From the NCBI RefSeq assembly GCF_017875955.1, contig NZ_JAGINK010000001.1, forward strand, positions 1,121,001 to 1,185,000: a stretch of 64,000 nucleotides of DNA, in the 5' to 3' direction. A program made the position numbers and the translations under genes. Below the pieces are notes generated by a model. The model saw nothing but the letters and a program-made list of their open reading frames with translations. It was not told where the DNA came from and ran no database searches. How positions within the stretch are numbered: position 1 is the stretch's first letter; every line of letters starts with the position of its first letter. Positions 27,489 to 36,255 of the stretch are shown piece after piece. The DNA is from Pseudomonas sp. BP8 (GTDB lineage: Bacteria > Pseudomonadota > Gammaproteobacteria > Pseudomonadales > Pseudomonadaceae).

Positions 27489-30008
27489 TCAAGACTCGAA
27501 GGTGGCGAGGTCCTCGCAGACACTGGCAAACGCCGCGAGAAAGCGCTGCGCTTCGTCGAGGCTCAACACCAGCGGCGGCTGGATACGCATCACCCGGTTG
27601 TTGTTGGCGGTGACGAAGGTGAGGATGCCGTGCTCTTCGGACAGTTTGGTCATCAGGCGCAGCACGAACATGTCTTCCAGGCTCTGCTCGAGCTCGACCA
27701 TGGCCGCCTGCAGATGCCGCCGGGCCTTGCCCGAGAGCATCCGGTAGGTGGCCCCGGGGTGCCCGGGAATGCGCCCGGCCATTTCCCGCACCAGCGCCTC
27801 GATGCCACCGCTCATGTCGTTGTGGAACTCGATCGCCAGCATCAGCCCGCGCCCGCGCACCGCCTTGATGAACGGGTAACGCGCGGCCACCTGCTGCAAG
27901 CCCTGCTGCAGGTGCGCGCCGACCTGCGCCGCGTTGCCGGTGAGATCGTCCTGTTCGAGCACGTCGAGTGCGGCCAGCGCGGCGGCGGCGGCGAAGTTGT
28001 TGCCGCCAAAGGTCGAGGTGTGCAGGGCGAAGGTGTCGATGTCGCCGTAAGCCCGCTGCCACACCGACTCGCGCGACAGTGTCGCGCCGATGGGTACCAG
28101 CCCGCCGGAGAGCGACTTCGACAGCACCATGATGTCGGGCGCTGTCGCCTCCCAGTCGCAGGCGAACAGCTTGCCGGTGCGGCCCAGGCCGGTCTGGATC
28201 TCGTCGAGAATCCACAGGCAGTCGAACTCGTCGCACAGCGCGCGGACCCCGGCCAGGTAGCCTTCAGGCGGCAGGATCACGCCGCCTTCGCCCTGGATCG
28301 GCTCGATGATGAAGGCGGCCACATCGCCCTTGGTCAGGCGTTCGCGCAGCGCCTGCAGGTCGCCGAAGGGCAGGCTGTCGCAGCGCGGCAGCAGCGGCTC
28401 GAACGGCGTGCGGTGCTTGGCCCGGCCGGTCACCGAAAGGGCGCCGAGGGTCTTGCCGTGGTAGCCGTTGTCGCAATACACCACGCTGCGTTTGTCGCTG
28501 GCGGCCAGCGCCAGCTTGAGTGCGGCCTCGACCGCCTCGGTGCCGGAGTTGCTGAAGAACACCCGGCGCAGGTCACCCGGGGCGAGATCGGCCAGGCGCT
28601 TGGCCAGCAGGCTGGCGTGCAGCGGCGCCGACAGGTACTGGATGAACGTGGGGAACTGCGCTTGCAGGTAGTGCTGCAGCGCCTGGCTGATCGCCGGATG
28701 GTTGTGCCCGGCGTTGAGGCAGCCATAGCCGGCGACGAAGTCCAGGTAGCGGCGGCCGTCGAGGTCGGTCAGCCAGCAGCCTTCGCCGTGGCTGAACACC
28801 CGCTCGATGTGGTTGAACTGGTAGAACTCGCGCAGCACCGGGTTGATGTGTTCGCCAAAGTTGTTGAGCACTTCGCGGCGCAGGGTCAGCGGGTCGTCCT
28901 TGGCGTCGCTGACGCGTACCGGTCGCTGGCCGTGATGGTGGCGGCGCAGGCGGCCGAAGTCGTCGCTGCCCAGCGCCTCGCCGTCGCTGGCCATCGGCGA
29001 CGGCGTGAAGCCGTGGCGCTCGGCAATCCGGCCGATCTCGAGGACCTTGTCCACCGGCAGGTCGCGGCCGATCGAGAAGGGTTCGGCACGGCCTTCGAGG
29101 GCGAGGATCATGGTCTCCGCCAGGCAGCCGTTCATGCTCCGCTTGGGCTCCAGGCCGAGGGTACGCAGGCCCAGGTGCACCGCCTGGCTGGCCGAGACCA
29201 GGCCGCCGTCGACCAGCAGGATGTCACGCCGGGTGTGCGCGACGTCCATCACGTCCTTGGGCAGCGCGGCATCGATCACCACCGAACCCGGCAGCAGCCG
29301 GCGCGGGTCGATCAGGCCGCCGCTGGAGGTCGCGGCGACATAGAAGCGCACCGTGGCGTAGCAGTCTTCGACGCTGTCGTGCAGGCTGACCTGGGGGTGG
29401 TACTGGGCCGGCAGGTACTCCAGCTGCGCCTGCGCCTGACGCGGGTTGCCGCGGTGCACCAGGCGCAGGCGGCAGCCGTGCTCGGCGAGCAGGCGCGCCA
29501 CGGCCAGGGCGATCGAACCGGGGTAGCCGAGCACGGCCACTTCGGCGTTCTCGGCGGCCACGCCCAGCTGTTCGAGGCTGTCCAGCAGGTTGGCATAGGC
29601 GGCGTAGGCGGTCAGCGAGTTGCCGGTGGTCACGGCGACGTCGGCCTGCTCCATGGTGGCCACGCCGCGGTTGCCGACGATCGCCGTGAAGCCACCGAGG
29701 CCGACCAGGTCGGCGCCCTCGGCCTTGAGCGCGTTGACCCCTTGCAGCACCCGTTCAGCGATGGCGCGTGGCTGGCGTAGCATTTGCTCGGCGGTCAGCG
29801 GCATGAACTGGAGGATGCCCGAACACTCGGCGCCACAGGCGCTGACGATGCGCCCGAAGTCGACGAAGGGCACCAGGTTGCGCTGGCGCCAACGCTCGCT
29901 GCTGTAGCCCCAGGCCTGCTCCTCCAGGGTACGGTCGAGCATGTCGACCAGCTTGACCTGGTGCAGCAGACCGGAGGAGGTGGGGTGGGCAATGAATCCG
30001 AATTTCAT
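27489..30008 (-). CDS. Fusion: AAR-like acyl-thioester reductase plus class III aminotransferase
   Basis: 839 residues with two enzyme domains. Residues 1-375 resemble cyanobacterial long-chain acyl-ACP reductase: MKFGFIAHPTS at the start, GLGGFTAIVGNRG, VTTGNSLTAYAAY, a nucleotide loop LGYPGSIALAVARLL, and MNGCLAETMILALEGR, aligning with the AAR catalytic-cysteine region. Residues from about 390 form a PLP aminotransferase of the ornithine/GABA class: SNSGTEAVEAALKLA, DEIQTGLGRTGK and the PLP lysine in LSKSLSGG. Together they could reduce an acyl thioester to an aldehyde and convert it to an amine without release. The ATG at 30008 shares one base with the upstream stop. The open frame continues to 30932 but is a shadow of the upstream gene. 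Confidence 0.85.
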   Translation of the reverse strand: MKFGFIAHPTSSGLLHQVKLVDMLDRTLEEQAWGYSSERWRQRNLVPFVDFGRIVSACGAECSGILQFMPLTAEQMLRQPRAIAERVLQGVNALKAEGADLVGLGGFTAIVGNRGVATMEQADVAVTTGNSLTAYAAYANLLDSLEQLGVAAENAEVAVLGYPGSIALAVARLLAEHGCRLRLVHRGNPRQAQAQLEYLPAQYHPQVSLHDSVEDCYATVRFYVAATSSGGLIDPRRLLPGSVVIDAALPKDVMDVAHTRRDILLVDGGLVSASQAVHLGLRTLGLEPKRSMNGCLAETMILALEGRAEPFSIGRDLPVDKVLEIGRIAERHGFTPSPMASDGEALGSDDFGRLRRHHHGQRPVRVSDAKDDPLTLRREVLNNFGEHINPVLREFYQFNHIERVFSHGEGCWLTDLDGRRYLDFVAGYGCLNAGHNHPAISQALQHYLQAQFPTFIQYLSAPLHASLLAKRLADLAPGDLRRVFFSNSGTEAVEAALKLALAASDKRSVVYCDNGYHGKTLGALSVTGRAKHRTPFEPLLPRCDSLPFGDLQALRERLTKGDVAAFIIEPIQGEGGVILPPEGYLAGVRALCDEFDCLWILDEIQTGLGRTGKLFACDWEATAPDIMVLSKSLSGGLVPIGATLSRESVWQRAYGDIDTFALHTSTFGGNNFAAAAALAALDVLEQDDLTGNAAQVGAHLQQGLQQVAARYPFIKAVRGRGLMLAIEFHNDMSGGIEALVREMAGRIPGHPGATYRMLSGKARRHLQAAMVELEQSLEDMFVLRLMTKLSEEHGILTFVTANNNRVMRIQPPLVLSLDEAQRFLAAFASVCEDLATFES

Positions 30009-32383
30009 CAGAGGGTCTCTGTGTTGAGGCGGCTCCAGGCCGTTTCGGAGACCAGGCTCAAGCCATCGCCCTCCGAATTGTGGCCGAGCCAGACGTCGAA
30101 GAAGTTGAGCCGGCCAGGTGCAGTGAGGGCCTGGCGCAGGGTCGTGGGGCAGAATTGCAGCAGGCGCGCGCGGCACACGCGGATCGGCCCGAAGGCCTGT
30201 TCGTCCCAGGCCGGACCAGTGGCCAGCGGCACGTTGACCTGCGCTGCGCCGTGGCAGGCGTAGCGTTTGTCGAGGTAGGTCTGGATCATCGACAGCACGC
30301 CGTTGGCCAGGTACATCACGGTGACGTTGCGCTGGCCGGCGTCGGCGCTGCTGGCCAGCGACATGGCCAGGCGCTGCTCGATGTCCGGCACCAGCGCGCG
30401 TGCGCCGTCGCCGATAAACGCCAGGACGTGCTGACGGTTGTTCAGGGCGATGTACGGCAGCGACATCAACGCATCGCCCATCAGCGCCCGGCCGTACCAG
30501 CCGGAGAAGCCGGCGTCGGTGCGCGGCAGGTTGCGCATCGCCGAGATGCTGCAGCGGCCGACGTCGTACACGCCGGTGTAGCGGTAGCCGTCCCGCTCGA
30601 TCAGCTCGGCGAGCAACTGTCCAAGCCGATTGAAGAAGAAGTTCGGCGTCATCGGCAGGGTTTCGATTTGGTCGCTCGGCAACGCTTCGCGGGTCCGCTG
30701 CAGCCGTTGCAGGCGCTCGCGGCGTGCCTGCAACAGCGCCGGTGCTACGGCCAGATGCTGCTCGAGGTAGTCGAGCAGTGTGCTCAGCGGCAGGTCGAGG
30801 GCGAGGTCGGTGAACGGCGAAATGTGCGCGCGTTGGCGGTTGACCTGGGCGATATGGAACAGGCGCTTGAGGCGGCCTTCGGAGTAGGGCGTGGCCGACT
30901 GGTCGATCTTGCCCTTGATGAAGAACAGCCAAGGCTTGCCATGCTCGGCCTCGGGCTGTTCGAGGAAGGCATGGATGCGCCGGCTGAAGCCGTACATCGA
31001 CAGCGGGCCAAGGTAGTTGAGCACCGGCTCCTGGTCCTGATAACCGGTGACACTGCCAGGCGCGATGATGCTGTCGGCCAGGGCGATGCCGCTGCGCCGG
31101 GCCAGGGCCATGACCCGCTGGCGCTCACTGTCGGTGAGCCGGCCACAGTGCCAGAGAATGCGCGCCGGCTCGTTGTTGAGCACCTCGAGCACCTGGGCGA
31201 GGGCGGCGCGTTGGCGGGCATCGAGGGCCAGTTCAGGGCTCGGCGCGGGTGCCAGTTGATCCTGTGGGCCGGTTTCGACCCGCGATTCGAGCACGGCCTG
31301 GGTGGCGAACAGGAAGGTCGGCGCCGGTTGCCCATCGAGCGAGGCGAAGGCCGCCTCGACGCTGGCGCGCGACTCTTCCGGACGACGGATGAAACGCTGC
31401 CACAGGCCGCGTGCGGCGATTACCTGGTGGCCGTCGTTGTCGTTGTCCAGGCTGCCCTGGAAGGCGTACCAGACTGTCTCCGCCGAGTCGGCGCAGATCA
31501 CCAGCCCCGGCGCACCGGCACGCTTGAGGTTGGCCAGGGTGCCGCGCATTTCGTCGAGCATCCCCGAGGTCATCACGATCACGTACGCACGCCGGTACAA
31601 CTGCCAGCCAGCCAGGGCGCTGACGGCCAGGGCGTGCTCGTTGCTGGCGGTGTAGAAACCGCTGCCGCTGTCCTTGAGCAAACCGCCCATCGAGTCGATG
31701 AACCCGGCGACCATGGAGCCGGTGAAGAAGTGGCAATCCCACTGAGCGGCCCAGCGCGCGTTCATCCGCTTCTGGATGTCGCGGGCCAGAGCTACCGGCT
31801 CGTTGGACTGCAGCGTGGTGCGCGACAGCAGGCGGTTGAAGTAGGCGTGTTCGAGGTGGTCGACGAACAGCCGCAGGAGGTCGGCCCGGCGCAGCTGCTG
31901 CTCGGCCTGGGGCACCCGCAGCAGGCGGTTGCCACCGAGCCGGTTGAGCCAGTGGCCGAGGTCGTCCTGGCTGCACAGCAGCAGCGCCGAGCTGGGCGAA
32001 CGCTTGGCCTGCGGCTGCGCGGCGAGCAATTCGACCAGCGGGTCGTGGTCCGGCTGCTGGTCGAGCTGGCGGGTGTCGAACAGCACATAGTCGCTGTCGC
32101 TGGTGTCCGCCGCCGCCAGGGCCGAACGCGCGGCGTCGGCATCGCCGAACAGCTGCAGGTCGAGGTACAGGGCATGGCCCTTGGCATGCGCGCGCACATA
32201 AGCCTGGGCCTGTTCGGCGACTTGGCGGTACAGGCACTGCCGGTCGTTGTCCGGCCAATGCTGGCTGTGCCGCGGGGTCTCGTGGCCCAACCAGTGGTTG
32301 AGCCGCTCCAGCACTGCGTGCACATCCTCCCGCAGCGCGCTGTCGCGGCTGACCAGGCAGATGCCGACGGTCCGGTGTGTCAT
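30008..32383 (-). CDS. ThDP-enzyme-like protein (divergent decarboxylase/synthase family)
   Basis: 791 residues, no signal peptide. Around residues 225-300 the sequence (GFYTASNEHALAVSALAGWQLYRR, then GTLANLKRAGAPGLVICAD) resembles the pyrimidine-binding domain of thiamine-diphosphate decarboxylases, with the NEHA glutamate in the activating position. Around 640-730, LAFIGDGARALVPDIEQRL followed about 25 residues later by YLANGVLS resembles the GDG..N pyrophosphate motif. The N-terminal 200 residues and the middle part were not recognised. It may decarboxylate a 2-oxo acid or join two acyl units. Both ends overlap neighbours by a few bases, so it is strictly co-translated. The family assignment is moderate; the reaction is unknown. 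Confidence 0.55.
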   Translation of the reverse strand: MTHRTVGICLVSRDSALREDVHAVLERLNHWLGHETPRHSQHWPDNDRQCLYRQVAEQAQAYVRAHAKGHALYLDLQLFGDADAARSALAAADTSDSDYVLFDTRQLDQQPDHDPLVELLAAQPQAKRSPSSALLLCSQDDLGHWLNRLGGNRLLRVPQAEQQLRRADLLRLFVDHLEHAYFNRLLSRTTLQSNEPVALARDIQKRMNARWAAQWDCHFFTGSMVAGFIDSMGGLLKDSGSGFYTASNEHALAVSALAGWQLYRRAYVIVMTSGMLDEMRGTLANLKRAGAPGLVICADSAETVWYAFQGSLDNDNDGHQVIAARGLWQRFIRRPEESRASVEAAFASLDGQPAPTFLFATQAVLESRVETGPQDQLAPAPSPELALDARQRAALAQVLEVLNNEPARILWHCGRLTDSERQRVMALARRSGIALADSIIAPGSVTGYQDQEPVLNYLGPLSMYGFSRRIHAFLEQPEAEHGKPWLFFIKGKIDQSATPYSEGRLKRLFHIAQVNRQRAHISPFTDLALDLPLSTLLDYLEQHLAVAPALLQARRERLQRLQRTREALPSDQIETLPMTPNFFFNRLGQLLAELIERDGYRYTGVYDVGRCSISAMRNLPRTDAGFSGWYGRALMGDALMSLPYIALNNRQHVLAFIGDGARALVPDIEQRLAMSLASSADAGQRNVTVMYLANGVLSMIQTYLDKRYACHGAAQVNVPLATGPAWDEQAFGPIRVCRARLLQFCPTTLRQALTAPGRLNFFDVWLGHNSEGDGLSLVSETAWSRLNTETL

Positions 32384-33660
32384 GGTTTACCCTCGGTGAC
32401 GATAGTCAACGCGCCAGGCGTGGCGCGGCGTTCGCTGGCCAGCAGCGCTTCGGCGCTGCCGGCAATGCGGTGGCGTACTCGCCAGGCCAGCAACAGGGCC
32501 AGCAGCAGCCCGCCGCTGAGGCAGGCGAGCATGCCGTGGTGGCCGAGCCGGTCGAGCAGCAGCCCGGCGGCCACCGGCGCGGCCAGGCGGCTGATGACGA
32601 ACAGGCTCGATTGCAGACCGTAGTCGCTGGCGGTGCGGTGCCGGCGGCTGAAGAACAGGGTCAGGCCGAACATCAACGCCGACACCGCGCCCATGCTTGC
32701 CGCCAGCAGCAGCACACTGGCGATCAACCAGTTCGGCCCCAGCCGCAGCCAGACGCTGACGGTCAGCAGCACCAGCGCCAGCAGCGCCGCCAGCAGGTAC
32801 AGGAAAATGGCCCGAGCGGTGCCGAACACCGGTATCAGGCGGCCGAACAGCAGGCTCGACACGGCCCCGGTGGCGCCGCCGGCGATGCCCACCAGCCAGG
32901 CCACGTCCTGCATGGCCATGCCTTGGTCGAGCATCAGCGGCTTGAGATAGAGCCAGGCGGCGCCGATGAACGGAAAGGCGGTGAGCAGCACCCAGGTCCA
33001 CTGGCGTGCCGCCGGTTGGCTGAAGAAGCTCATCCAGTCGGCGACCAAACCCGGCTGTGCGGCGGCTTCCGGCTCGAGCGGCTGGGCCCGCTTGCGCAGG
33101 GCCAGCAGCGGCAGCAGACCGAGCACCAGCGCCGCGCCCATGATCACGAAGGGTGCCTGCCAGCCCAGCCGGTCCTGGACCAGCAGCATCGCCCCGCCGC
33201 CGATGATCGCGCCGAGAAACAGCGCCGCCGAGCGGATGCTACCGGCGCGCAGCTGTTCGCTACGGGGCAGCCACTGCACCGCCAGGGCGTTCAGCGGGAT
33301 GTCCATCCAGGTGGCAATGATGCTGATGGCAAAGGTCATGGCGAACAGCGGCAGACGCTGCTCGATCAGGTTCTGCCGGCCGATCAGCCAGTACAGGACC
33401 AGCAGCACCAAGGCGAGCAGGAGCATCCAGTGGACCAGGTGGCCCTTGCCCAGGCGCACCCGCTGCACCGGCACGGCGAGCAGGAACTTGAACACCGCGG
33501 GCAGCCCGGCCAGCTGGAACAGACCGATTTCGGTGCCGCTCCAGCCGTACTGGCGCATCACCAGCGGCATGCCGAACATCAGGTAGATGCTGGGTACCGC
33601 CAGGGCCATGTTGAGCCAGCCAAACAGCAGTTGCAGGCCGGCGATTCGAGTGCGGTTCAT
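32380..33660 (-). CDS. MFS permease of the RhtX/FptX/AmpG-like type, probable siderophore importer
   Basis: 426 residues with about 12 hydrophobic helices, starting MNRTRIAGLQLLFGWLNMALAVPSIYLMFGMPLV. The early segment YGWSGTEIGLFQLAGLPAVFKFLLAVPVQR and the TWMDIPLNALAVQWLPRSEQLRAGSIRSAALFLGAIIGGG segment recall single-subunit inner-membrane siderophore permeases such as FptX (pyochelin) and RhtX, and AmpG. It probably moves the loaded metallophore from periplasm to cytoplasm. The 3' end overlaps the ThDP-like gene (ATGA). The methyltransferase gene ends 4 bp upstream of its start. Confidence 0.75.
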   Translation of the reverse strand: MNRTRIAGLQLLFGWLNMALAVPSIYLMFGMPLVMRQYGWSGTEIGLFQLAGLPAVFKFLLAVPVQRVRLGKGHLVHWMLLLALVLLVLYWLIGRQNLIEQRLPLFAMTFAISIIATWMDIPLNALAVQWLPRSEQLRAGSIRSAALFLGAIIGGGAMLLVQDRLGWQAPFVIMGAALVLGLLPLLALRKRAQPLEPEAAAQPGLVADWMSFFSQPAARQWTWVLLTAFPFIGAAWLYLKPLMLDQGMAMQDVAWLVGIAGGATGAVSSLLFGRLIPVFGTARAIFLYLLAALLALVLLTVSVWLRLGPNWLIASVLLLAASMGAVSALMFGLTLFFSRRHRTASDYGLQSSLFVISRLAAPVAAGLLLDRLGHHGMLACLSGGLLLALLLAWRVRHRIAGSAEALLASERRATPGALTIVTEGKP

Positions 33661-33664
33661 CGGT

Positions 33665-34708
33665 TTACCCTTGGGCTCTGCGAGCGATGACGGCGTTGAC
33701 CGGGGTCACCGGGAAGCGCAGTCCGTTGAGTTGCTGCACCGCGCTGAAGCCGGCGCCCTGGAGCTGGCGCGCCAGTTCGCCTTCGGCCAGCACGTGGCGC
33801 CCTTGCAGGCGCATGTGCAGGTAATAAGGCAGCACCTGCGCAGCGGCTTGGCGCTCGTCCGGCACTTCGGCCTGGCAGCACAGCAGCAGCCCGCCGGGGC
33901 GCAGCGCCGCGTGCAGGCGGCGGAGCATGGCCGGCAGGTCGTGGACGAAGTGCAGCACCGACGAGCACCAGATCAGGTCGAAGCCGCTGCCGATATCGTC
34001 GTGATTGAGATCACCGCCAACCGCCTGCAGGCGTTCGCCGAGGCCGGCACGCTGGATGTTGTCTTCGGCCACCTCGGCGGTCTCGGGGTACTCGAAGACC
34101 ACCCCGGTCAGGTTCGGCAGGCGCTCGGCCAGGGCGATGGCGACCAGCCCGGGGCCACCGCCGAGGTCGAGCACGCGTTGCAACTGGGCGCATTCGGGCA
34201 GGCGCTCGATCAGCGCGCAGGCGACCTCGCTGGTTACCACGCGCTGCTCCTGGGCGATCTGCAGGCGGGCGGCATTGGCCCAGCCCTGGGCGATGGTCGG
34301 CGAACTCAGCGGCGGCGGCGTCATGCCGTTGCGCAGGTAATCGCCGAGCTGATTGCCGGTCTGGCGCAGCACGCGATGGCGAAACAGCAAGGCATCGCCG
34401 CAGTAGCCGCTGGCCTCGGCCCGCAGGTGCAGCTCGGCCATCGGCAGATTGCGGTAGCGCGGTGGGTGCTGCTGGTCGCGTTCGAGCAGGCCCAGGCACC
34501 ACAGCAGTTCGAGCAGGTAGCCGGCTGCGCCGCTGTCCAGGGCGAGGGCGGTGGCGGTGTGCTGGGCGCTGGCGAACTCGCGCAGCTGATCGAACAGGCC
34601 GCACTCGAGGGCGACGCGCAGGGCGTCGGCGCCGAGGCCGCCTAATTGCAGGTCCCAGCAGGTTTGGAGGGGGTGGGCAGTACGCAGATCCTGGTAGTCG
34701 GAATTCAT
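33665..34708 (-). CDS. SAM-dependent (O- or S-) methyltransferase, first gene of the minus-strand block
   Basis: 347 residues. An N-terminal winged-helix dimerisation region (LECGLFDQLREFA...AAGYLLELLWCLGLLER) precedes a Rossmann methyltransferase core with motif I VLDLGGGPGLVAIALAERLP, acidic EYPETAEVAEDN, and GFDLIWCSSVLHFVHD. This is the layout of hydroxyneurosporene/acetylserotonin-type O-methyltransferases used in secondary metabolism. It is the promoter-proximal gene, divergent from the AraC regulator across 222 bp. It could methylate the cluster product or detoxify it by capping a thiol or hydroxyl. The acceptor is unknown. Confidence 0.85.
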   Translation of the reverse strand: MNSDYQDLRTAHPLQTCWDLQLGGLGADALRVALECGLFDQLREFASAQHTATALALDSGAAGYLLELLWCLGLLERDQQHPPRYRNLPMAELHLRAEASGYCGDALLFRHRVLRQTGNQLGDYLRNGMTPPPLSSPTIAQGWANAARLQIAQEQRVVTSEVACALIERLPECAQLQRVLDLGGGPGLVAIALAERLPNLTGVVFEYPETAEVAEDNIQRAGLGERLQAVGGDLNHDDIGSGFDLIWCSSVLHFVHDLPAMLRRLHAALRPGGLLLCCQAEVPDERQAAAQVLPYYLHMRLQGRHVLAEGELARQLQGAGFSAVQQLNGLRFPVTPVNAVIARRAQG

Positions 34709-34847
34709 CGCGCACCCGCTTTATAGGTCGGGTACGCGCTGCACGGTGTCAGCTTTGCACGTTGAGGCACGGTAACTCCCTGTCGTTGGCCGCTCAGGTG
34801 AAACGAAACAAGTCATGGCCGAATCACTGAAAAAGGTGATATATATT

Positions 34848-34866
34848 AAATGAGAATCATTCAGTA
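34848..34866. promoter_or_regulatory. Fur box in the divergent promoter of the biosynthetic block and its regulator
   Basis: AAATGAGAATCATTCAGTA contains the strong Fur core TGAGAATCATT. It lies about 65 bp upstream of the regulator start and 140 bp upstream of the methyltransferase start, in a locally AT-rich stretch. Iron repression is inferred from the match. Confidence 0.75.
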
Positions 34867-34930
34867 TAAGTATGCGAGCCGGAGTCGTTTCTATGCGAAT
34901 CGCGGCTCGTGGCTGCTCAGGGAGGTCGCC

Positions 34931-35893
34931 ATGACCACAATGAAAGGGAATTGCCGTCTCGGCCTGGATCAGGACCGGCAGCGCAGCGTGCTGGCCGACG
35001 GGCGTCTGCGCATGCAGCTGGGCGAGGAGGTCGGCCAGTGCTATTCGGAGCTGTTGCAGCTCGAGCAGGGCCTGTCGCTGGGGCGCCTGCACTACCACCC
35101 GACCCGCCCACTGATCGAGGAAACCTGTGGTCCGCATGACGGCCACGTGATGGTGGTGACCATTGGCCTGCAGGGTAAGTCCGGATTCACCGGCAAGGAT
35201 GGCAACCACCTCGCTTTCGAGGCGGGGCACACCACCATTACCGCGTTTCGGGCGACGCCCGGCGAGCGCCGTTACCAAGCGAATGAAACCGCCTCACAGT
35301 TGCGCCTGGTGATCGACCAACCGACCTTGTGCAAGTATGTCGGCGAGGAGCGCGCGGCCCAGGTGCTGGGCAGTGGTCGCTTGCACCGGCTGGATTTTCG
35401 CCCCAGCTCGAAGGCCGCCCAGGCGCATGCGGCGGCGTTGGTGCGCTATCTGCAGCCGGGCTTGCTCAACCCGTCGAACCGGCTCGACCTGCATATTCAT
35501 ACCCTCAGCCTGTTGTCCGAGCAGTTCAACCTGCTGGCGCCGCAAGAGAGTGTCGCCTCGCCGCTGAGTACCAGCGAGATCGAGCGCATCGAACGCGCGC
35601 GCAACCTGTTGTGCGAGCAGTTGCACCAGCCGTTGACCGTTGAGTACCTGGCCACGGCGGTGGGGATGAACGAGCACAAGCTCAAGGAAGGCTTTCGCTA
35701 CCTGTTCGATTCGACCCCGGCGCGGATGCTGCTGGATCTGCGCATGCGCAAGGCGATGACCCTGCTCGAGTCCGGCCAGCAGGTGGCGCAGGCGGCGTGG
35801 CAGGTGGGCTACAAGTACCCGAACAACTTCACCGTGGCGTTTACCCGCTACTTTGGCCGGGCGCCTAAGTCGATTTTTGGCAAGAAGCGTTAG
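34931..35893 (+). CDS. AraC-family regulator of PchR type
   Basis: 320 residues. An N-terminal effector-binding region (LSLGRLHYHPTRPLIEETCG, VVTIGLQGKSGFTG, RLVIDQPTLCKYVG) resembles PchR, the ferric-pyochelin-sensing activator. The C-terminal double helix-turn-helix comprises LTVEYLATAVGMNEHKLKEGFRYLFDSTP and AAWQVGYKYPNNFTVAFTRYFGRAPKSIFG. I chose the ATG at 34931, which has GGGAGG upstream. The in-frame ATG at 34850 lies inside the Fur box and is not credible. It probably activates the divergent biosynthetic block, and perhaps the receptor gene downstream, when the loaded product enters the cell. Confidence 0.88.
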   Translation: MTTMKGNCRLGLDQDRQRSVLADGRLRMQLGEEVGQCYSELLQLEQGLSLGRLHYHPTRPLIEETCGPHDGHVMVVTIGLQGKSGFTGKDGNHLAFEAGHTTITAFRATPGERRYQANETASQLRLVIDQPTLCKYVGEERAAQVLGSGRLHRLDFRPSSKAAQAHAAALVRYLQPGLLNPSNRLDLHIHTLSLLSEQFNLLAPQESVASPLSTSEIERIERARNLLCEQLHQPLTVEYLATAVGMNEHKLKEGFRYLFDSTPARMLLDLRMRKAMTLLESGQQVAQAAWQVGYKYPNNFTVAFTRYFGRAPKSIFGKKR

Positions 35894-35940
35894 GGGCGTG
35901 GTCTCGGTCGTCCTGAAGTTACGCTTTAGTCTTCATTGAT

Positions 35941-36068
35941 GCCGGGGCCGCTGCGCAGCCCTTTCGCGACACAAGGCCGCTCCTACAGGTACAACGCGAG
36001 TCTATGGCCCGCGACAATCCTGTGGGAGCGGCTTTGTGTCGCGAAAGGGCTGCGAAGCGGCCCCGGCA
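35941..36068. repeat. REP pair (BIME), CGCGACACAAGGCCGCTCC type
   Basis: Left unit GGGGCCGCTGCGCAGCCC plus TTTCGCGACACAAGGCCGC, and mirror unit GTGGGAGCGGCTTTGTGTCG plus CGAAAGGGCTGC. It lies between the AraC gene and the receptor gene and separates the two transcription units. Confidence 0.88.
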
Positions 36069-36163
36069 GGCTCAAGCCAGGCGCGATGGTCGGTTGCACC
36101 CGGCGATGCCGCCCTTCACCCAACTCCCACGCATACATTTTTTTGCCTCTCGCATATACATCT

Positions 36164-36184
36164 AAACGAGATTCATTTGCGTTT
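36164..36184. promoter_or_regulatory. Fur box upstream of the TonB-dependent receptor gene
   Basis: AAACGAGATTCATTTGCGTTT is a good variant of the xxATGAGAATCATTTGCATT form of the Fur operator. It sits about 75 bp before the receptor ATG, in an AT-rich promoter stretch. Confidence 0.65.
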
Positions 36185-36255
36185 ATCGGTAGTATCACTC
36201 CGCCGCCACAGAGCGGCCATGAAACTGCCATGTATCGATAAACACAGGTCTCGCC

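Noticed and set aside
30009..30932. N-terminal extension of the reductase/aminotransferase frame
   Set aside because: These codons overlap the ThDP-like gene in another frame and are Arg/Pro-rich shadow. ATG 30008 begins MKFGFIAHPTS, which fits AAR N-termini and overlaps the upstream stop by one base.
18312..34708. Identification of the cluster as PDTC or thioquinolobactin biosynthesis
   Set aside because: The ThiF/JAMM/ThiS module, AMP-ligase and methyltransferase are shared features, but the fusion enzyme, ThDP-like protein and GH88-like protein do not belong to either pathway as I know it, and kynurenine-type genes are missing.
34850..34930. Upstream ATG for the AraC regulator
   Set aside because: It lies inside the Fur box and has no ribosome site; ATG 34931 has GGGAGG upstream.
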